64,000 bases of DNA from Brevibacillus reuszeri (GTDB lineage Bacteria; Bacillota; Bacilli; Brevibacillales; Brevibacillaceae), in the NCBI RefSeq assembly GCF_001187725.1, contig NZ_LGIQ01000002.1:256890-320889 (forward strand), read 5' to 3'. This document shows, piece after piece, positions 1 to 8,443 of the stretch. A model generated the notes under the pieces. It ran no database searches. It was given only the letters and a program-made list of their open reading frames with translations, and was not told where the DNA came from. Both the position numbers and the translations under genes were made by a program. Positions within the stretch are counted from its first letter, which is position 1. Every line of letters begins with the position of its first letter.

Positions 1-39
1 GATATATGCATTTTTTAACTATTTCTTTAATTAATATAA

Positions 40-68
40 TTGTTATTATCAGAAAAACGTACTACAAT
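40..68 (+). promoter_or_regulatory. Probable sigma-A promoter of the amino-acid permease gene
   Basis: TTGTTA (40-45) and TACAAT (63-68) are separated by exactly 17 bases. A start near base 75 would give the downstream permease gene an untranslated leader of about 210 bases. I find no riboswitch or T-box landmarks in that leader, only a weak ATCAG/CTGAT hairpin near 89-106. Confidence 0.45.
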
Positions 69-287
69 AAACGAGTGCATCAGGCTTGAATCTGATTGCT
101 GGAAGGAAAGAATAGTCTTACGAACGATCAGGAATACTTACTAAGAAGTGCAGAAGATAGGTAGCTGAACGTTTTTTTTGTAAATAAAATTAGGTATTGG
201 CTTTAATGCGTTATTGGGATGAAGCTTACTTTGACAGCTTTCTAAAAAATACCGCCAGTAGCTAGTAGAGAGGAAGAGAAGACAACG

Positions 288-1676
288 GTGGCAAACAAGG
301 AATTGAAGAGAGGCCTGGAAGCGCGTCATATTCAGATGATTGCTTTGGGCGGGACCATTGGTGTTGGGTTATTTATGGGTTCAGCAAGTACGATTAAATG
401 GACAGGTCCTTCCGTCATGCTAGCCTATGCAATTGTAGGAATTTTTATATTTTTTATCATGAGAGCCATGGGAGAAATGCTGTACGTCGAACCGAGCACA
501 GGCTCATTTGCGACCTTTGGTCACAAGTACATTCATCCTTTGGCGGGTTATCTGACTGCTTGGAGCAACTGGTTCCAGTGGGTCATTGTCGGGATGTCTG
601 AAATTATCGCCGTCGGGACGTACATGAAGTATTGGTTTCCTGATTTGCCTGCCTGGATTCCCGGGATCATTGCCATGGTGATTCTCGGAGCGGCGAACCT
701 GTTCTCGGTAAAATCCTTTGGTGAATTTGAGTTTTGGTTTGCCATGATCAAAATCGTGACAATCGTACTGATGATTATTGCGGGCTTGGGCATCATTTTC
801 TTTGGTTTTGGCAATGGAGGAAACGCAATCGGATTGTCTAATCTGTGGGCGCATGGAGGCTTTTTCGCTGGCGGCTGGACGGGCTTTTTCTTTGCTTTAT
901 CGTTGGTGATTGGAGCTTATCAAGGCGTTGAGCTGATCGGGATTACAGCCGGTGAGGCAAAGGACCCGAAGAAGACGCTCACGAGTGCGATCCAAAACAT
1001 TATTTGGCGCATTTTGATCTTTTATATTGGTGCTATTTTCGTCATTGTAACCGTATATCCATGGAATCAATTACAAGCAATCGGTAGTCCCTTCGTTGCC
1101 ACTTTTGCGAAAATTGGTATTACGGCAGCAGCGGGACTTATTAACTTTGTCATCATTACAGCTGCGATGTCTGGCTGTAATAGCGGAATTTACAGTGCGG
1201 GACGTATGTTGTACACATTAGGCGTAAACGGGCAGGCGCCAAAAGTCTTTACGAAGCTGTCCCATAATGGTGTACCGCTGCTGGGGACGATTGGCGTGCT
1301 GGTCGGGTTAGGTGTTGGGGTTATTTTAAGCTACATCGCTCCGGAAAATCTGTTTGTGTACGTTTATAGTGCCAGTGTGCTTCCAGGAATGGTTCCGTGG
1401 TTTGTCATTTTGATTAGCCAAATCAATTTTAGAAAAGCGAAAGGGGCTGAATTGGACAAGCATCCATTCAAAATGCCTTTTGCACCAGTGACCAACTACG
1501 TCACGATTGCCTTTTTACTGATGGTGTTAGTTGGTATGTGGATCAATGATGAGACGCGCATATCGCTAGTGGCAGGGATTGTTTTCCTTGCGATCATAGT
1601 GATCAGCTTTTTCGCTTTTGGTGTGAACAAGGCTGTTCCCTTGGACGCAGCTCATCCAGGTGAAGGTAAGAAGTAA
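288..1676 (+). CDS. Amino-acid permease, APC superfamily (AAT family, AapA/GabP-like)
   Basis: A 462-residue integral membrane protein with about 12 hydrophobic segments. The N-terminus has the hallmark of the AAT family, with [17 protein letters not shown] at residues 10-26 followed by a glycine-rich first helix, and a conserved E-A-K-DP-K-T loop follows helix 6. Members are proton-coupled symporters for amino acids in the cytoplasmic membrane. The sequence most resembles D-serine/D-alanine/glycine or GABA/proline carriers, but the substrate cannot be fixed from sequence. The start is GTG at 288, preceded by GAGGAAGAG. The gene stands alone, with no catabolic partner next to it. Confidence 0.9.
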   Translation: MANKELKRGLEARHIQMIALGGTIGVGLFMGSASTIKWTGPSVMLAYAIVGIFIFFIMRAMGEMLYVEPSTGSFATFGHKYIHPLAGYLTAWSNWFQWVIVGMSEIIAVGTYMKYWFPDLPAWIPGIIAMVILGAANLFSVKSFGEFEFWFAMIKIVTIVLMIIAGLGIIFFGFGNGGNAIGLSNLWAHGGFFAGGWTGFFFALSLVIGAYQGVELIGITAGEAKDPKKTLTSAIQNIIWRILIFYIGAIFVIVTVYPWNQLQAIGSPFVATFAKIGITAAAGLINFVIITAAMSGCNSGIYSAGRMLYTLGVNGQAPKVFTKLSHNGVPLLGTIGVLVGLGVGVILSYIAPENLFVYVYSASVLPGMVPWFVILISQINFRKAKGAELDKHPFKMPFAPVTNYVTIAFLLMVLVGMWINDETRISLVAGIVFLAIIVISFFAFGVNKAVPLDAAHPGEGKK

Positions 1677-1797
1677 GGGAAATACAGTCTGGATCGTGTA
1701 AATGTAAGCATTGTGTGACCGATAGGCTAATAGGGTTGCTGGTTTGCTGGAACCACGGGTATACTCATTAAGAGCTGAGAGAAAGGGAGTAGCCCGT

Positions 1798-2322
1798 ATG
1801 AAACAACGTAACTATACGCCTGCTATCGTGATTCTGAGTATAGCGATTAACACGATTATCGCGATCATGTACTTTATGCCGAAGAATAACGATTTCGGTC
1901 ATCTCGATCTAACGTTTCTACCGTTTCTGAACGCTGTGATGAACAGTTTTACATTTGTATTTTTGATTGCTGCGCTGGTCTCGATCATTAAGTACAAAAA
2001 TATTCAGCTTCATCGCAGATACATTTTTGCCGCCTTTTGCACAACGGCTGTCTTCTTGATTTCCTACCTGGTCTATCATGGGATGGCACCGAGCACATCC
2101 TACGGCGGAGAGGGCATATTGCGTCCGATCTATTACTTTATTTTGCTTTCGCATATTTTGTTGTCTGCGGTTATCGTTCCATTTGCCCTGATTACGACCG
2201 CACGAGGTTTAAACATGCAAGTGGACAGACACAAAAAAATTGCTCGCTGGACGATGCCGATGTGGCTCTATGTCAGTGCGACTGGTGTAATTGTATATCT
2301 CATGATCTCACCGTATTATTGA
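1798..2322 (+). CDS. DUF420 membrane protein, YozB/CtaM-like
   Basis: A 174-residue protein with five hydrophobic segments and conserved histidines (YHG near residue 83, HRRY, and HKK before the last helix), as in the DUF420 family. Bacillus YozB and its staphylococcal homologue CtaM have been linked to maturation of heme-copper cytochrome oxidase, so a role in respiratory-chain assembly in the membrane is likely but inferred. ATG 1798 is chosen because GAAAGGGAG lies just upstream; the upstream in-frame TTG (1744) has no ribosome binding site. An intrinsic terminator follows directly. Confidence 0.8.
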   Translation: MKQRNYTPAIVILSIAINTIIAIMYFMPKNNDFGHLDLTFLPFLNAVMNSFTFVFLIAALVSIIKYKNIQLHRRYIFAAFCTTAVFLISYLVYHGMAPSTSYGGEGILRPIYYFILLSHILLSAVIVPFALITTARGLNMQVDRHKKIARWTMPMWLYVSATGVIVYLMISPYY

Positions 2323-2345
2323 TAGGCTTGTATGAATCAAAAAGG

Positions 2346-2395
2346 AAACCATCATCTCTAATCACGCAGCAATCGATTGGGGATGGTGGTTTTTT
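2346..2395 (+). terminator. Intrinsic terminator after the DUF420 gene
   Basis: Arms AAACCATCATC (2346-2356) and GATGGTGGTTT (2382-2392, one G-U pair) are followed by a run of T. Confidence 0.75.
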
Positions 2396-2504
2396 CATGT
2401 TCATAAATGCCTCGAGACCTGGCTTACGGGCGAAAGACGTGGTCCATCGCCAAATATGATATGATTTTACATAGGAACGAATGGTGATGAGGAGACTTGC
2501 GAAA

Positions 2505-3269
2505 ATGAAGATGATTTCATGGAATGTAAATGGACTCCGCTCTTGCGTGAATAAAGGATTTTACGATTATTTTCGGGAAGAAGACGCAGATATTTTTTGT
2601 ATGCAGGAAACCAAGCTGCAAGAAGGGCAGATTGAAGTAGAGATCGGTGACGGGTATCACCAATATTGGAATTACGCTGAGAAAAAGGGCTATTCGGGAA
2701 CCGCGATCTTTACCAAAATGAAACCTCTATCCGTACGCTATGGGCTGGAAGAAGACCATGAGCCAGAGGGACGAGTCATTACACTGGAGTTTGAAGATTT
2801 TTATTTCGTAACCGTGTACACCCCAAATGCAAAGCGTGATCTATCGCGCCTTGATTATCGCCTCGAATGGGAAGAGAGGTTTCGCAAGTATTTGGTAGAG
2901 CTGGACGCCCAGAAGCCAGTAATTGTTTGCGGGGACATGAATGTCGCGCATCAAGAGATTGATTTGAAAAACGCCAAGTCCAACCGCAACAACTCCGGTT
3001 TTACACCCGAAGAGCGTGAAAAGATGACACGACTATTGGCAGCGGGATTTGTGGACACTTATCGGCATTTTTACCCGGATCAGACGGACGCGTATACATG
3101 GTGGTCCTTTATGCCAAAAGTCAGAGAGCGAAATATCGGGTGGCGGATTGATTATTTTCTTGCCTCAGCAAGACTTGCTCCATCGCTGGTGAATGCGGGG
3201 ATTGACGCGCATGTGATGGGGAGTGATCATTGTCCGGTTGTGTTGGAGGTTGGTGAGCTTCGGAAGTAA
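2505..3269 (+). CDS. exoA: Exodeoxyribonuclease III
   Basis: A 254-residue member of the exonuclease-endonuclease-phosphatase fold: an AP endonuclease and 3'-5' exonuclease acting in base-excision repair. Visible signature blocks are WNVNGLRS at the N-terminus, MQETKLQ with the metal-binding Glu, GDMNVAH, and the C-terminal GSDHCPV with the catalytic Asp-His. The length fits the family (about 250 residues). ATG 2505 is preferred because GATGAGGAG sits about 10 bases upstream and the protein then begins MKMISWNVNG as in homologues. The in-frame ATG at 2481 would lie upstream of that site. The 3' end overlaps an intrinsic terminator. Confidence 0.95.
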   Translation: MKMISWNVNGLRSCVNKGFYDYFREEDADIFCMQETKLQEGQIEVEIGDGYHQYWNYAEKKGYSGTAIFTKMKPLSVRYGLEEDHEPEGRVITLEFEDFYFVTVYTPNAKRDLSRLDYRLEWEERFRKYLVELDAQKPVIVCGDMNVAHQEIDLKNAKSNRNNSGFTPEEREKMTRLLAAGFVDTYRHFYPDQTDAYTWWSFMPKVRERNIGWRIDYFLASARLAPSLVNAGIDAHVMGSDHCPVVLEVGELRK

Positions 3270-3286
3270 TTCCGGGGCTTTTTTTT
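3257..3286 (+). terminator. Intrinsic terminator overlapping the end of exoA
   Basis: Arms GCTTCGGAA and TTCCGGGGC pair across GTAA, with two G-U pairs, followed by eight T. The left arm is inside the last codons of exoA and the stop codon lies in the loop. Confidence 0.7.
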
Positions 3287-3319
3287 ATAATGCAATGCTC
3301 AACCTGTTTTGAATATAAG

Positions 3320-3372
3320 TTGAAAAACGACAACGATGTCGTTTATAATATAAAAACGACATTCGTGTCTAT
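3320..3372 (+). promoter_or_regulatory. Promoter with two TetR-type operators
   Basis: TTGAAA (3320-3325) and TATAAT (3344-3349) are 18 bases apart. The spacer is exactly an inverted repeat, AACGACA-ACGA-TGTCGTT (3326-3343). A second, imperfect copy, AACGACA-TTCG-TGTC (3355-3369), lies just after the -10 box. This arrangement fits autorepression by the TetR protein encoded next. Confidence 0.7.
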
Positions 3373-3398
3373 TTTGATCGGAAGGAGGTTCTAAACCC

Positions 3399-4022
3399 GT
3401 GTCACCGAAAGTAAGCGACAAATACAAAAACGAAAAGAAGAAAGCGCTTCTGCAAGCGGCAAAGCGTGTCTTTCTAACAAAAGGATATACAAAAGCGACG
3501 ATGCAGGACGTTATGGATGAGGCGGGCATCTCAAGAGGCGCGTTGTATTCCTACTTTGACAATGTGGAGCACCTGTACAGGGAGCTGCTTCAGTTCGAGG
3601 ATCAGCAGGATGTGCTGTTTTTCAGCCCAAACGATGATGAAACGAGCTGGCAAAAAATAACGAATTGGGTACACAAGCAGCAAAAAGAAATGGAGCAAAT
3701 CGAACAGACGCTGACTCAAGCGAACTCCGAGTACTTTTTGTCAATCCGTGATGTGAAAAAGCAAGAGAGCAATTCATACAGTACGACTCGTTATGACCGG
3801 ATCGTGGATGCTTTGACGGTGCTTTTTCAGAGCGGAACCAAAAAGGGAGAGCTTCAACCGCGACTTCCCGCGGAAATGATTTCCCGTTACCTGGTAACGT
3901 TTATTGATGGGCTCATGCTGGATACAGCACATCTGGGCGCAGAAAAAACGAAGGTAGCTGAGCAGGTGGAGGCCCTTGTGTTTTCACTGAGAGAAATGCT
4001 TGGTCCCGCATCAGAGAAATGA
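3399..4022 (+). CDS. TetR/AcrR family transcriptional regulator
   Basis: A 207-residue one-component repressor. Residues 14-60 carry the TetR helix-turn-helix (VFLTKGYTKATMQDV, then GISRGALYSYF); the rest is the helical ligand and dimerisation domain, with no recognisable ligand specificity. It resembles Bacillus YfiR-type regulators. The start is GTG 3399 behind a strong GGAAGGAGG. Two inverted repeats in its promoter suggest autoregulation. The acetyltransferase gene follows after 27 bases and is probably cotranscribed, hence the likely regulated target. Confidence 0.88.
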   Translation: MSPKVSDKYKNEKKKALLQAAKRVFLTKGYTKATMQDVMDEAGISRGALYSYFDNVEHLYRELLQFEDQQDVLFFSPNDDETSWQKITNWVHKQQKEMEQIEQTLTQANSEYFLSIRDVKKQESNSYSTTRYDRIVDALTVLFQSGTKKGELQPRLPAEMISRYLVTFIDGLMLDTAHLGAEKTKVAEQVEALVFSLREMLGPASEK

Positions 4023-4049
4023 GTATAGAATGGAGAAGGAGGAGCTAAG

Positions 4050-4604
4050 ATGCTTTTTCAATCGGAGAGAGTCTCTCTTAGAAAAATGACGGTGGAGGAT
4101 GTAGACATCTATCACGCATGGCGAAATGACGTGGAGGTCATGCAGACGACCAGTCCATTCCTCGATAACCATACACGGGAGAGCACGCAGGAATTTGTCA
4201 GTCAGGTGATTTTAGGTTCTAGCACCTCGAAGAGCTACATCATCGTAGACAAACAAACAGAGACACCTATTGGCGTTACCGCACTCATCCAGATCGATCT
4301 CAAAAACCGCAATGCCGAGTGCATTATTGATATCGGGTCAAAGGACTACTGGGGCAAGGGATATGGAAGCGAGGCATTAAAGCTTTTGCTCGATTATGCT
4401 TTCCTGGAAATGAATTTGCACCGTGTCTCACTTCGTGTATTTTCCTTTAATGAAAAAGCAATAAAGCTGTATGAAAGAATCGGATTCCAGCATGAGGGCA
4501 TCTCGCGGCAGTTTATGTTTCGGGCGGGGAAATGGCATGATCTCGTGCATATGGGTATTCTTCAGGAGGAGTATGTATCCGGTTTGAGCAAAGTGCACAG
4601 TTAA
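4050..4604 (+). CDS. GNAT acetyltransferase, RimJ/RimL type
   Basis: A 184-residue acyl-CoA N-acyltransferase. The acetyl-CoA pyrophosphate loop is seen as YWGKGYGSEALKLLLDYAF near residue 100, followed by the NLHRVSLRVFSFNEKAIKLY block typical of RimJ/RimL-type enzymes that modify protein N-termini, polyamines or drugs. It lies 27 bases after the tetR gene with its own GAAGGAGGAG site and probably shares its promoter, so it may be an inducible detoxifying acetylase. The substrate cannot be told from sequence. Confidence 0.85.
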   Translation: MLFQSERVSLRKMTVEDVDIYHAWRNDVEVMQTTSPFLDNHTRESTQEFVSQVILGSSTSKSYIIVDKQTETPIGVTALIQIDLKNRNAECIIDIGSKDYWGKGYGSEALKLLLDYAFLEMNLHRVSLRVFSFNEKAIKLYERIGFQHEGISRQFMFRAGKWHDLVHMGILQEEYVSGLSKVHS

Positions 4605-4640
4605 CTTGTAGCAAAATTGCGCTTATGATTACGCAGGGAA

Positions 4641-4725
4641 CAGGTTGGCGGAGCGAGGGCTTGTTTCCCGATAGGAACAAGCCCCAACATGTTGCATGAG
4701 GGCACCGCCAACCGCCAACTACCTG
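4641..4725. other. Nested stem-loop element of unknown function
   Basis: An outer perfect 9-bp stem, GGTTGGCGG (4643-4651) with CCGCCAACC (4705-4713), encloses a second perfect 9-bp stem, GGGCTTGTT (4657-4665) with AACAAGCCC (4676-4684), and a small palindrome CAACATGTTG (4685-4694). CAGG and CCTG extend the outer end. There is no T tract on either side, so it is not an ordinary terminator. It lies between two convergent genes. Confidence 0.5.
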
Positions 4726-4756
4726 CACATCGTGACACAAATCAATCTATCTCTTC

Positions 4757-6526
4757 TTATTTTTCCGGGAGAATCGGAATCTCCCAGTCTACATGGCGAT
4801 GCTCAACCATTCTTTTCGAAGCGGTGATGATCAATTGCTTTGGAAGCGGTTCGATATTTTGTACGAATAACGATCCTTCGAATGTGGCCCGACCATTTTG
4901 ATAATCGGTCCGATCAATATAGTATTGAATATCGTCGTATTTCTTGCCATTTTCGTCGGTGACCGACCAGTAGTAGGAAACCATGGACATAGGAGCCGTG
5001 TTTTCACCAAGCTCTCCTTTAAAGGCAAGATGATATCCTTTCAGCTTAATCGGAGTTCCATCGGGTTTGAAGCTGTAGACACCGTCCTCAAAGCCTGGGA
5101 CGTCGACTACTCTGTTAGGGTCCTTTACGAACTTTTTGAAGGTAAACAGGTCCCCCTGGTCCTCTTCTATAATTGTGTCTTTCTCTAATCGGGCAAGGTC
5201 TAGCACTGCGCGAAAAGCAGCAGCTTCTTCAGTGTAAACAGAACCGAGCTTAAAAGTAATCGGGTTACTCTGGTCGATAGGCTGGAAGTAATGATAATCT
5301 CTGTCCCCGTTCGACATCTGCAATGTATTGCGCCACTTCAAGCGATTGATCACATTGTTTTGTTTGCTGGCTCTTCCTAGCATATTTTTGGAATCCCATG
5401 CCCCAAGAATCGCACCTTTATCGTCTATAAGCTCGTAGCTGTAGTCCTTTTTCGCGTTGCCTTCCGTGTTGCTTCGATCAATGATCACCTCCACTGCGCT
5501 AGGTGCAAACGTTACTTGCTTGACATCCAGCTTAAGCCCTTGCGGAGTGGTAAAGGATTTGTTGATGTCATAAGTTTTCGTCGCGTTCTTTGCCTTTCTC
5601 ATATCGACAGGTACGGACAGCTTCCAGCTTCCTTTTTTCTCCCCCATTTTTTTGACATCGAATTCTACAACCAGCTCGTCTGGAATCTTGGTTAGATCAT
5701 CAAAATAGCTGCGGAGCTCGCGATTCAAGAACAGGAAGCCGTCTGCGTTTCTTATACTGTCCCAGTCTTCATTAGGATTATGTGCCGTTTCTTCCTTTCC
5801 AGAGTCAATAGGACGAGCAGGCTGGAGAATGTTGCCTTGTTTGTCCTTGATCGTAAAAATCGGGTCCTGATCTGTGCTGTCAAACATGTTCTGCCAAAAG
5901 ATATCGAGAGGTTTTCCGTTTTGATCGGTCAGGGAAGCAACCATGCTGATCCGCAGAGGGTCAGCCATTACTTCTTCGATTGTGAAAGTGATTCCTTGAT
6001 CGGTTGCGCTTGCTTGAACGTTTTTGGCAAATCCATTCTGGGCAGCTTGCTGAATACCGGGGTCTATATGCTTTTTCAGAATAGGATGGTTTACAGATGC
6101 TGCGGGATCAGCTTTCTTATCGATTGGTTCGCTTGTGAAAGCGGCATTTACATAGCTGGCAAAGGTCGGAGAAATGAGCATTCCCGACGAAACTACGACT
6201 GTTAAGGCGGCGGCTGCAAATGTCATTCTTTTCATGAAAGTGATACTCCTTTTCTTCCATATGGATGTGTTTGGTATAGTCGTGACACGATTCAAAACTC
6301 TCACAGGATGTAGGGAGAGTGCGCCAATAATTTTTCGGTCCAGATCCTCTGAGAGGTAATTTTCCCAAGAGGCATCAGCTGTTTCTTCCATAAAATCAAC
6401 CCATTGCTCAAGCTGCTTTTGGCAAAAGGTACAGTGGTCGAGGTGACTTTCTAGCTTCTGTGTATTCACTGCTGATAAACGATCTTCCGTGTAAGCGATC
6501 AGTTGATCTTGCGTAAGGCACTTCAA
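4757..6526 (-). CDS. Zinc-finger anti-sigma factor, DUF4179-type
   Basis: A 589-residue membrane anti-sigma factor. The cytoplasmic N-terminus has a ZAS zinc motif, H28-x3-C32-x2-C35, with C3 as a possible fourth ligand. A hydrophobic segment spans about residues 101-120, and some 460 residues then face the outside, as in DUF4179/DUF5643 proteins. It should hold the partner ECF sigma factor inactive until an envelope signal is sensed by the large outer domain. Its start overlaps the sigma gene stop by 4 bases (6523-6526), so the two are translationally coupled. Confidence 0.88.
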   Translation of the reverse strand: MKCLTQDQLIAYTEDRLSAVNTQKLESHLDHCTFCQKQLEQWVDFMEETADASWENYLSEDLDRKIIGALSLHPVRVLNRVTTIPNTSIWKKRSITFMKRMTFAAAALTVVVSSGMLISPTFASYVNAAFTSEPIDKKADPAASVNHPILKKHIDPGIQQAAQNGFAKNVQASATDQGITFTIEEVMADPLRISMVASLTDQNGKPLDIFWQNMFDSTDQDPIFTIKDKQGNILQPARPIDSGKEETAHNPNEDWDSIRNADGFLFLNRELRSYFDDLTKIPDELVVEFDVKKMGEKKGSWKLSVPVDMRKAKNATKTYDINKSFTTPQGLKLDVKQVTFAPSAVEVIIDRSNTEGNAKKDYSYELIDDKGAILGAWDSKNMLGRASKQNNVINRLKWRNTLQMSNGDRDYHYFQPIDQSNPITFKLGSVYTEEAAAFRAVLDLARLEKDTIIEEDQGDLFTFKKFVKDPNRVVDVPGFEDGVYSFKPDGTPIKLKGYHLAFKGELGENTAPMSMVSYYWSVTDENGKKYDDIQYYIDRTDYQNGRATFEGSLFVQNIEPLPKQLIITASKRMVEHRHVDWEIPILPEK

Positions 6527-7080
6527 AGCGGATGCCCTCCTTTTTTCTCCGTTTTGACAAGCTGCTCTCGTAGCTTTTTTCTGGCGTGAGATAGACGCAT
6601 TCGCACAGTATCTACAGACAAAGACAGCTTGTTGCTGATCTCTCTGTAGCTCAACTGCTGAAGATAATGAAGCGCCAGAATTGTTCGATGCTCCTTATCG
6701 AGGACCATCATCTGCCGCTTGAGACCATTACGCTGTTCCTTCACCAGATAGGCATCCTCTGGGGCAGGTCCATCGTCTTTTAGCTCTATATCCATCTCTG
6801 TCACAAAAGGAGCACGTTTTCGCTTGCGCCACTCATCAATCCCGCGATTAATAGCAATTCGATACAGCCAGGCAGGAAAGGAGTGGTTTGGATTATAGTC
6901 TGGCAGGCTGTAGTATGCTTTAATAAACACTTCCTGCACGATGTCCTCCACGTCATGAGAATGCTGTAAGCTTTTTTGAAGAATTGAAGTGATTTTGCCT
7001 TTGTATTTGTTGACGATCAGAGCATAAGCCTCTTTATTTCCTTGAAGGACCTTCGCAATGATCTCCCGATCGTCTTGCAT
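6523..7080 (-). CDS. ECF-type RNA polymerase sigma factor
   Basis: A 186-residue sigma-70 family factor with only regions 2 and 4. Region 2 shows DIVQEVFIKAYYSLPDY and WLYRIAINR; region 4 shows the helix-turn-helix LSYREISNKLSLSVDTVRMR near residues 145-165. It directs RNA polymerase to a small envelope-stress regulon and is controlled by the overlapping anti-sigma gene. ATG at 7080 has a perfect AAGGAGGT six bases upstream; the in-frame TTG at 7098 would place the start within or before that site and is rejected. The regulon is not visible in this window apart from a possible self-promoter. Confidence 0.9.
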   Translation of the reverse strand: MQDDREIIAKVLQGNKEAYALIVNKYKGKITSILQKSLQHSHDVEDIVQEVFIKAYYSLPDYNPNHSFPAWLYRIAINRGIDEWRKRKRAPFVTEMDIELKDDGPAPEDAYLVKEQRNGLKRQMMVLDKEHRTILALHYLQQLSYREISNKLSLSVDTVRMRLSHARKKLREQLVKTEKKGGHPL

Positions 7081-7140
7081 GCTGTTACCTCCTTGCAAAA
7101 AGGTTGCTGCGCAGCCGTTCCTTTTTGTTCGTTCACTACT

Positions 7141-7173
7141 ATAGACGATGGGGGAAAGCTACCCCTCTCAAAC
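7141..7173 (-). promoter_or_regulatory. Candidate autoregulated ECF promoter
   Basis: On the minus strand, upstream of the sigma gene, GTTTGAGAGGGGTAGC is followed at ECF spacing by CGTCTAT (7141-7147 on the plus strand). CGTC is a common ECF -10 core. A GGGG/CCCC hairpin lies between the elements. This is a pattern match only. Confidence 0.3.
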
Positions 7174-7188
7174 TTTTTACAAAAATGA

Positions 7189-7226
7189 TAAAAAAAGATG
7201 CTCTTCTATTTGTAAGAGAAGAGCAT
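7189..7226 (-). terminator. Intrinsic terminator of the SMI1/KNR4 gene
   Basis: Perfect 10-bp arms ATGCTCTTCT (7198-7207) and AGAAGAGCAT (7217-7226). Read on the minus strand they are followed by a run of T (AAAAAAAG at 7190-7197 on the plus strand). Confidence 0.8.
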
Positions 7227-7280
7227 ACTCTGTCAGCTGAGATATTCGAAGTAAGCATTTAGTAAGACTCTACCAGAGAA

Positions 7281-8402
7281 TTACCGCATAATCCTGTAAA
7301 CCTCACCATTCAATTGCCCCTTCACCTTGTACACATCCCCGACAGAAACCGTGAGCTCGCTTGGCGCTTTGATCAAGATTTCCTGCGCCAGCCCCTCCAC
7401 ATACAGCGGGAAGCAATTCTCGCCTGTCGAATGCTCGAACAAACGATTCACACGTCCGATAACCGTATGAACAGAGCGATCTCCAATAATCGCAAGGGAC
7501 TGCGCTCCATCCAGCTCAAAGCTTCCGTCCAGCTTTTCCAGCACCAATGGACTGTACGATTTATGCTCCATGGATAGGGAAACGACGAGTTCATCATCCA
7601 CTTTTGTATATTCCGTATGACCACCCTCCCGCACGAAATCACCTGGACAAAAGAATTCAAATTGAAAGGAAAAATCGTTTTGCATGTTGCGGACATGCAA
7701 GTCCCTGACATTCCCCCCGAGCTTTACACGGGTAATAACGCATTCAAATTTGTCATGCTGTTCTAAAGAAGCCTGACGTTCTTTGATTTTTCGATTTAAC
7801 CATTTGAGATAATACTCGCTAAAGGAATTGCTGACCAGATGAGCTCCCTGCCCATGGCATGTATCGATGTAATAAAGCTTTCCTTTCAACTCGCCTGCGA
7901 CAACGAGAACGATATAGTAGCCGCAGCCATCATTATGGACGGTCAGGATGCCTTGCGATGCCTCGATCCGGATCTCGTCCAGCTCTTCGTCGGATATGTC
8001 GTCATCAATCTCGTCAAACTCTTCCCCGTAATAACGATTGCAGCTCTCTACAGAAAAAGGAAGGCTCATATATCCAAAGCCTCCAGAATTCCGTATACTA
8101 GTTTCCAAGCAATCTCTGGCATGCGAGAGGGAGAGAGGGAATTGCCTGTCACGTACAACGCCGTCACCTATGTGCAGCAGGAAGTCTTTATAGTCGGCAG
8201 GCAGTGAGATGTTTGCCATCGCTTCAAATTCCTCGACCTGTGCCTGGGTCAGTCTGTTATGTAAAACGTACGGGGAGCCATCCTCAAACAAACGCTCGTA
8301 CTGATCCAGCATTTGTTCTACCTGCACAATAAACGCGCTTTTGGGAGCAGCTGCCGTTTCTTGTTTGAATAATCCTTCAATTGCTTTCACCATTTTTTTC
8401 AT
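7281..8402 (-). CDS. SMI1/KNR4 (SUKH) domain protein
   Basis: A 373-residue cytoplasmic protein. About residues 45-205 form a SMI1/KNR4 domain, seen in ISLPADYKDFLLHIGDGV and the following acidic segment DEIDDDISDEELDEI. The C-terminal 170 residues are not recognised. SUKH proteins are often immunity proteins to secreted toxins, but no toxin gene is adjacent, and many stand-alone copies have no known role. ATG 8402 has AGAGGTG seven bases upstream; the in-frame TTG at 8420 lacks a site. The gene is divergent from the phosphodiesterase gene with only 41 bases between start codons. Confidence 0.75.
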   Translation of the reverse strand: MKKMVKAIEGLFKQETAAAPKSAFIVQVEQMLDQYERLFEDGSPYVLHNRLTQAQVEEFEAMANISLPADYKDFLLHIGDGVVRDRQFPLSLSHARDCLETSIRNSGGFGYMSLPFSVESCNRYYGEEFDEIDDDISDEELDEIRIEASQGILTVHNDGCGYYIVLVVAGELKGKLYYIDTCHGQGAHLVSNSFSEYYLKWLNRKIKERQASLEQHDKFECVITRVKLGGNVRDLHVRNMQNDFSFQFEFFCPGDFVREGGHTEYTKVDDELVVSLSMEHKSYSPLVLEKLDGSFELDGAQSLAIIGDRSVHTVIGRVNRLFEHSTGENCFPLYVEGLAQEILIKAPSELTVSVGDVYKVKGQLNGEVYRIMR

Positions 8403-8443
8403 AACATACACCTCTACCAAATTCGTTAGGAGTGAACGAACTC

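Noticed and set aside
69-287. T-box or riboswitch in the leader of the amino-acid permease gene
   Set aside because: No T-box sequence, specifier loop or terminator pair found in 210 bases.
504-854. Open frame of 116 codons antisense to the permease gene
   Set aside because: Shadow of the hydrophobic coding strand; no ribosome site and no family resemblance.
2037-2459. Open frame of 140 codons overlapping the DUF420 gene
   Set aside because: Overlaps a recognised gene in another frame and runs through its terminator.
4513-4740. Minus-strand frame of 75 codons across the nested stem-loop element
   Set aside because: No ribosome site, composition follows the hairpins, product not recognised.
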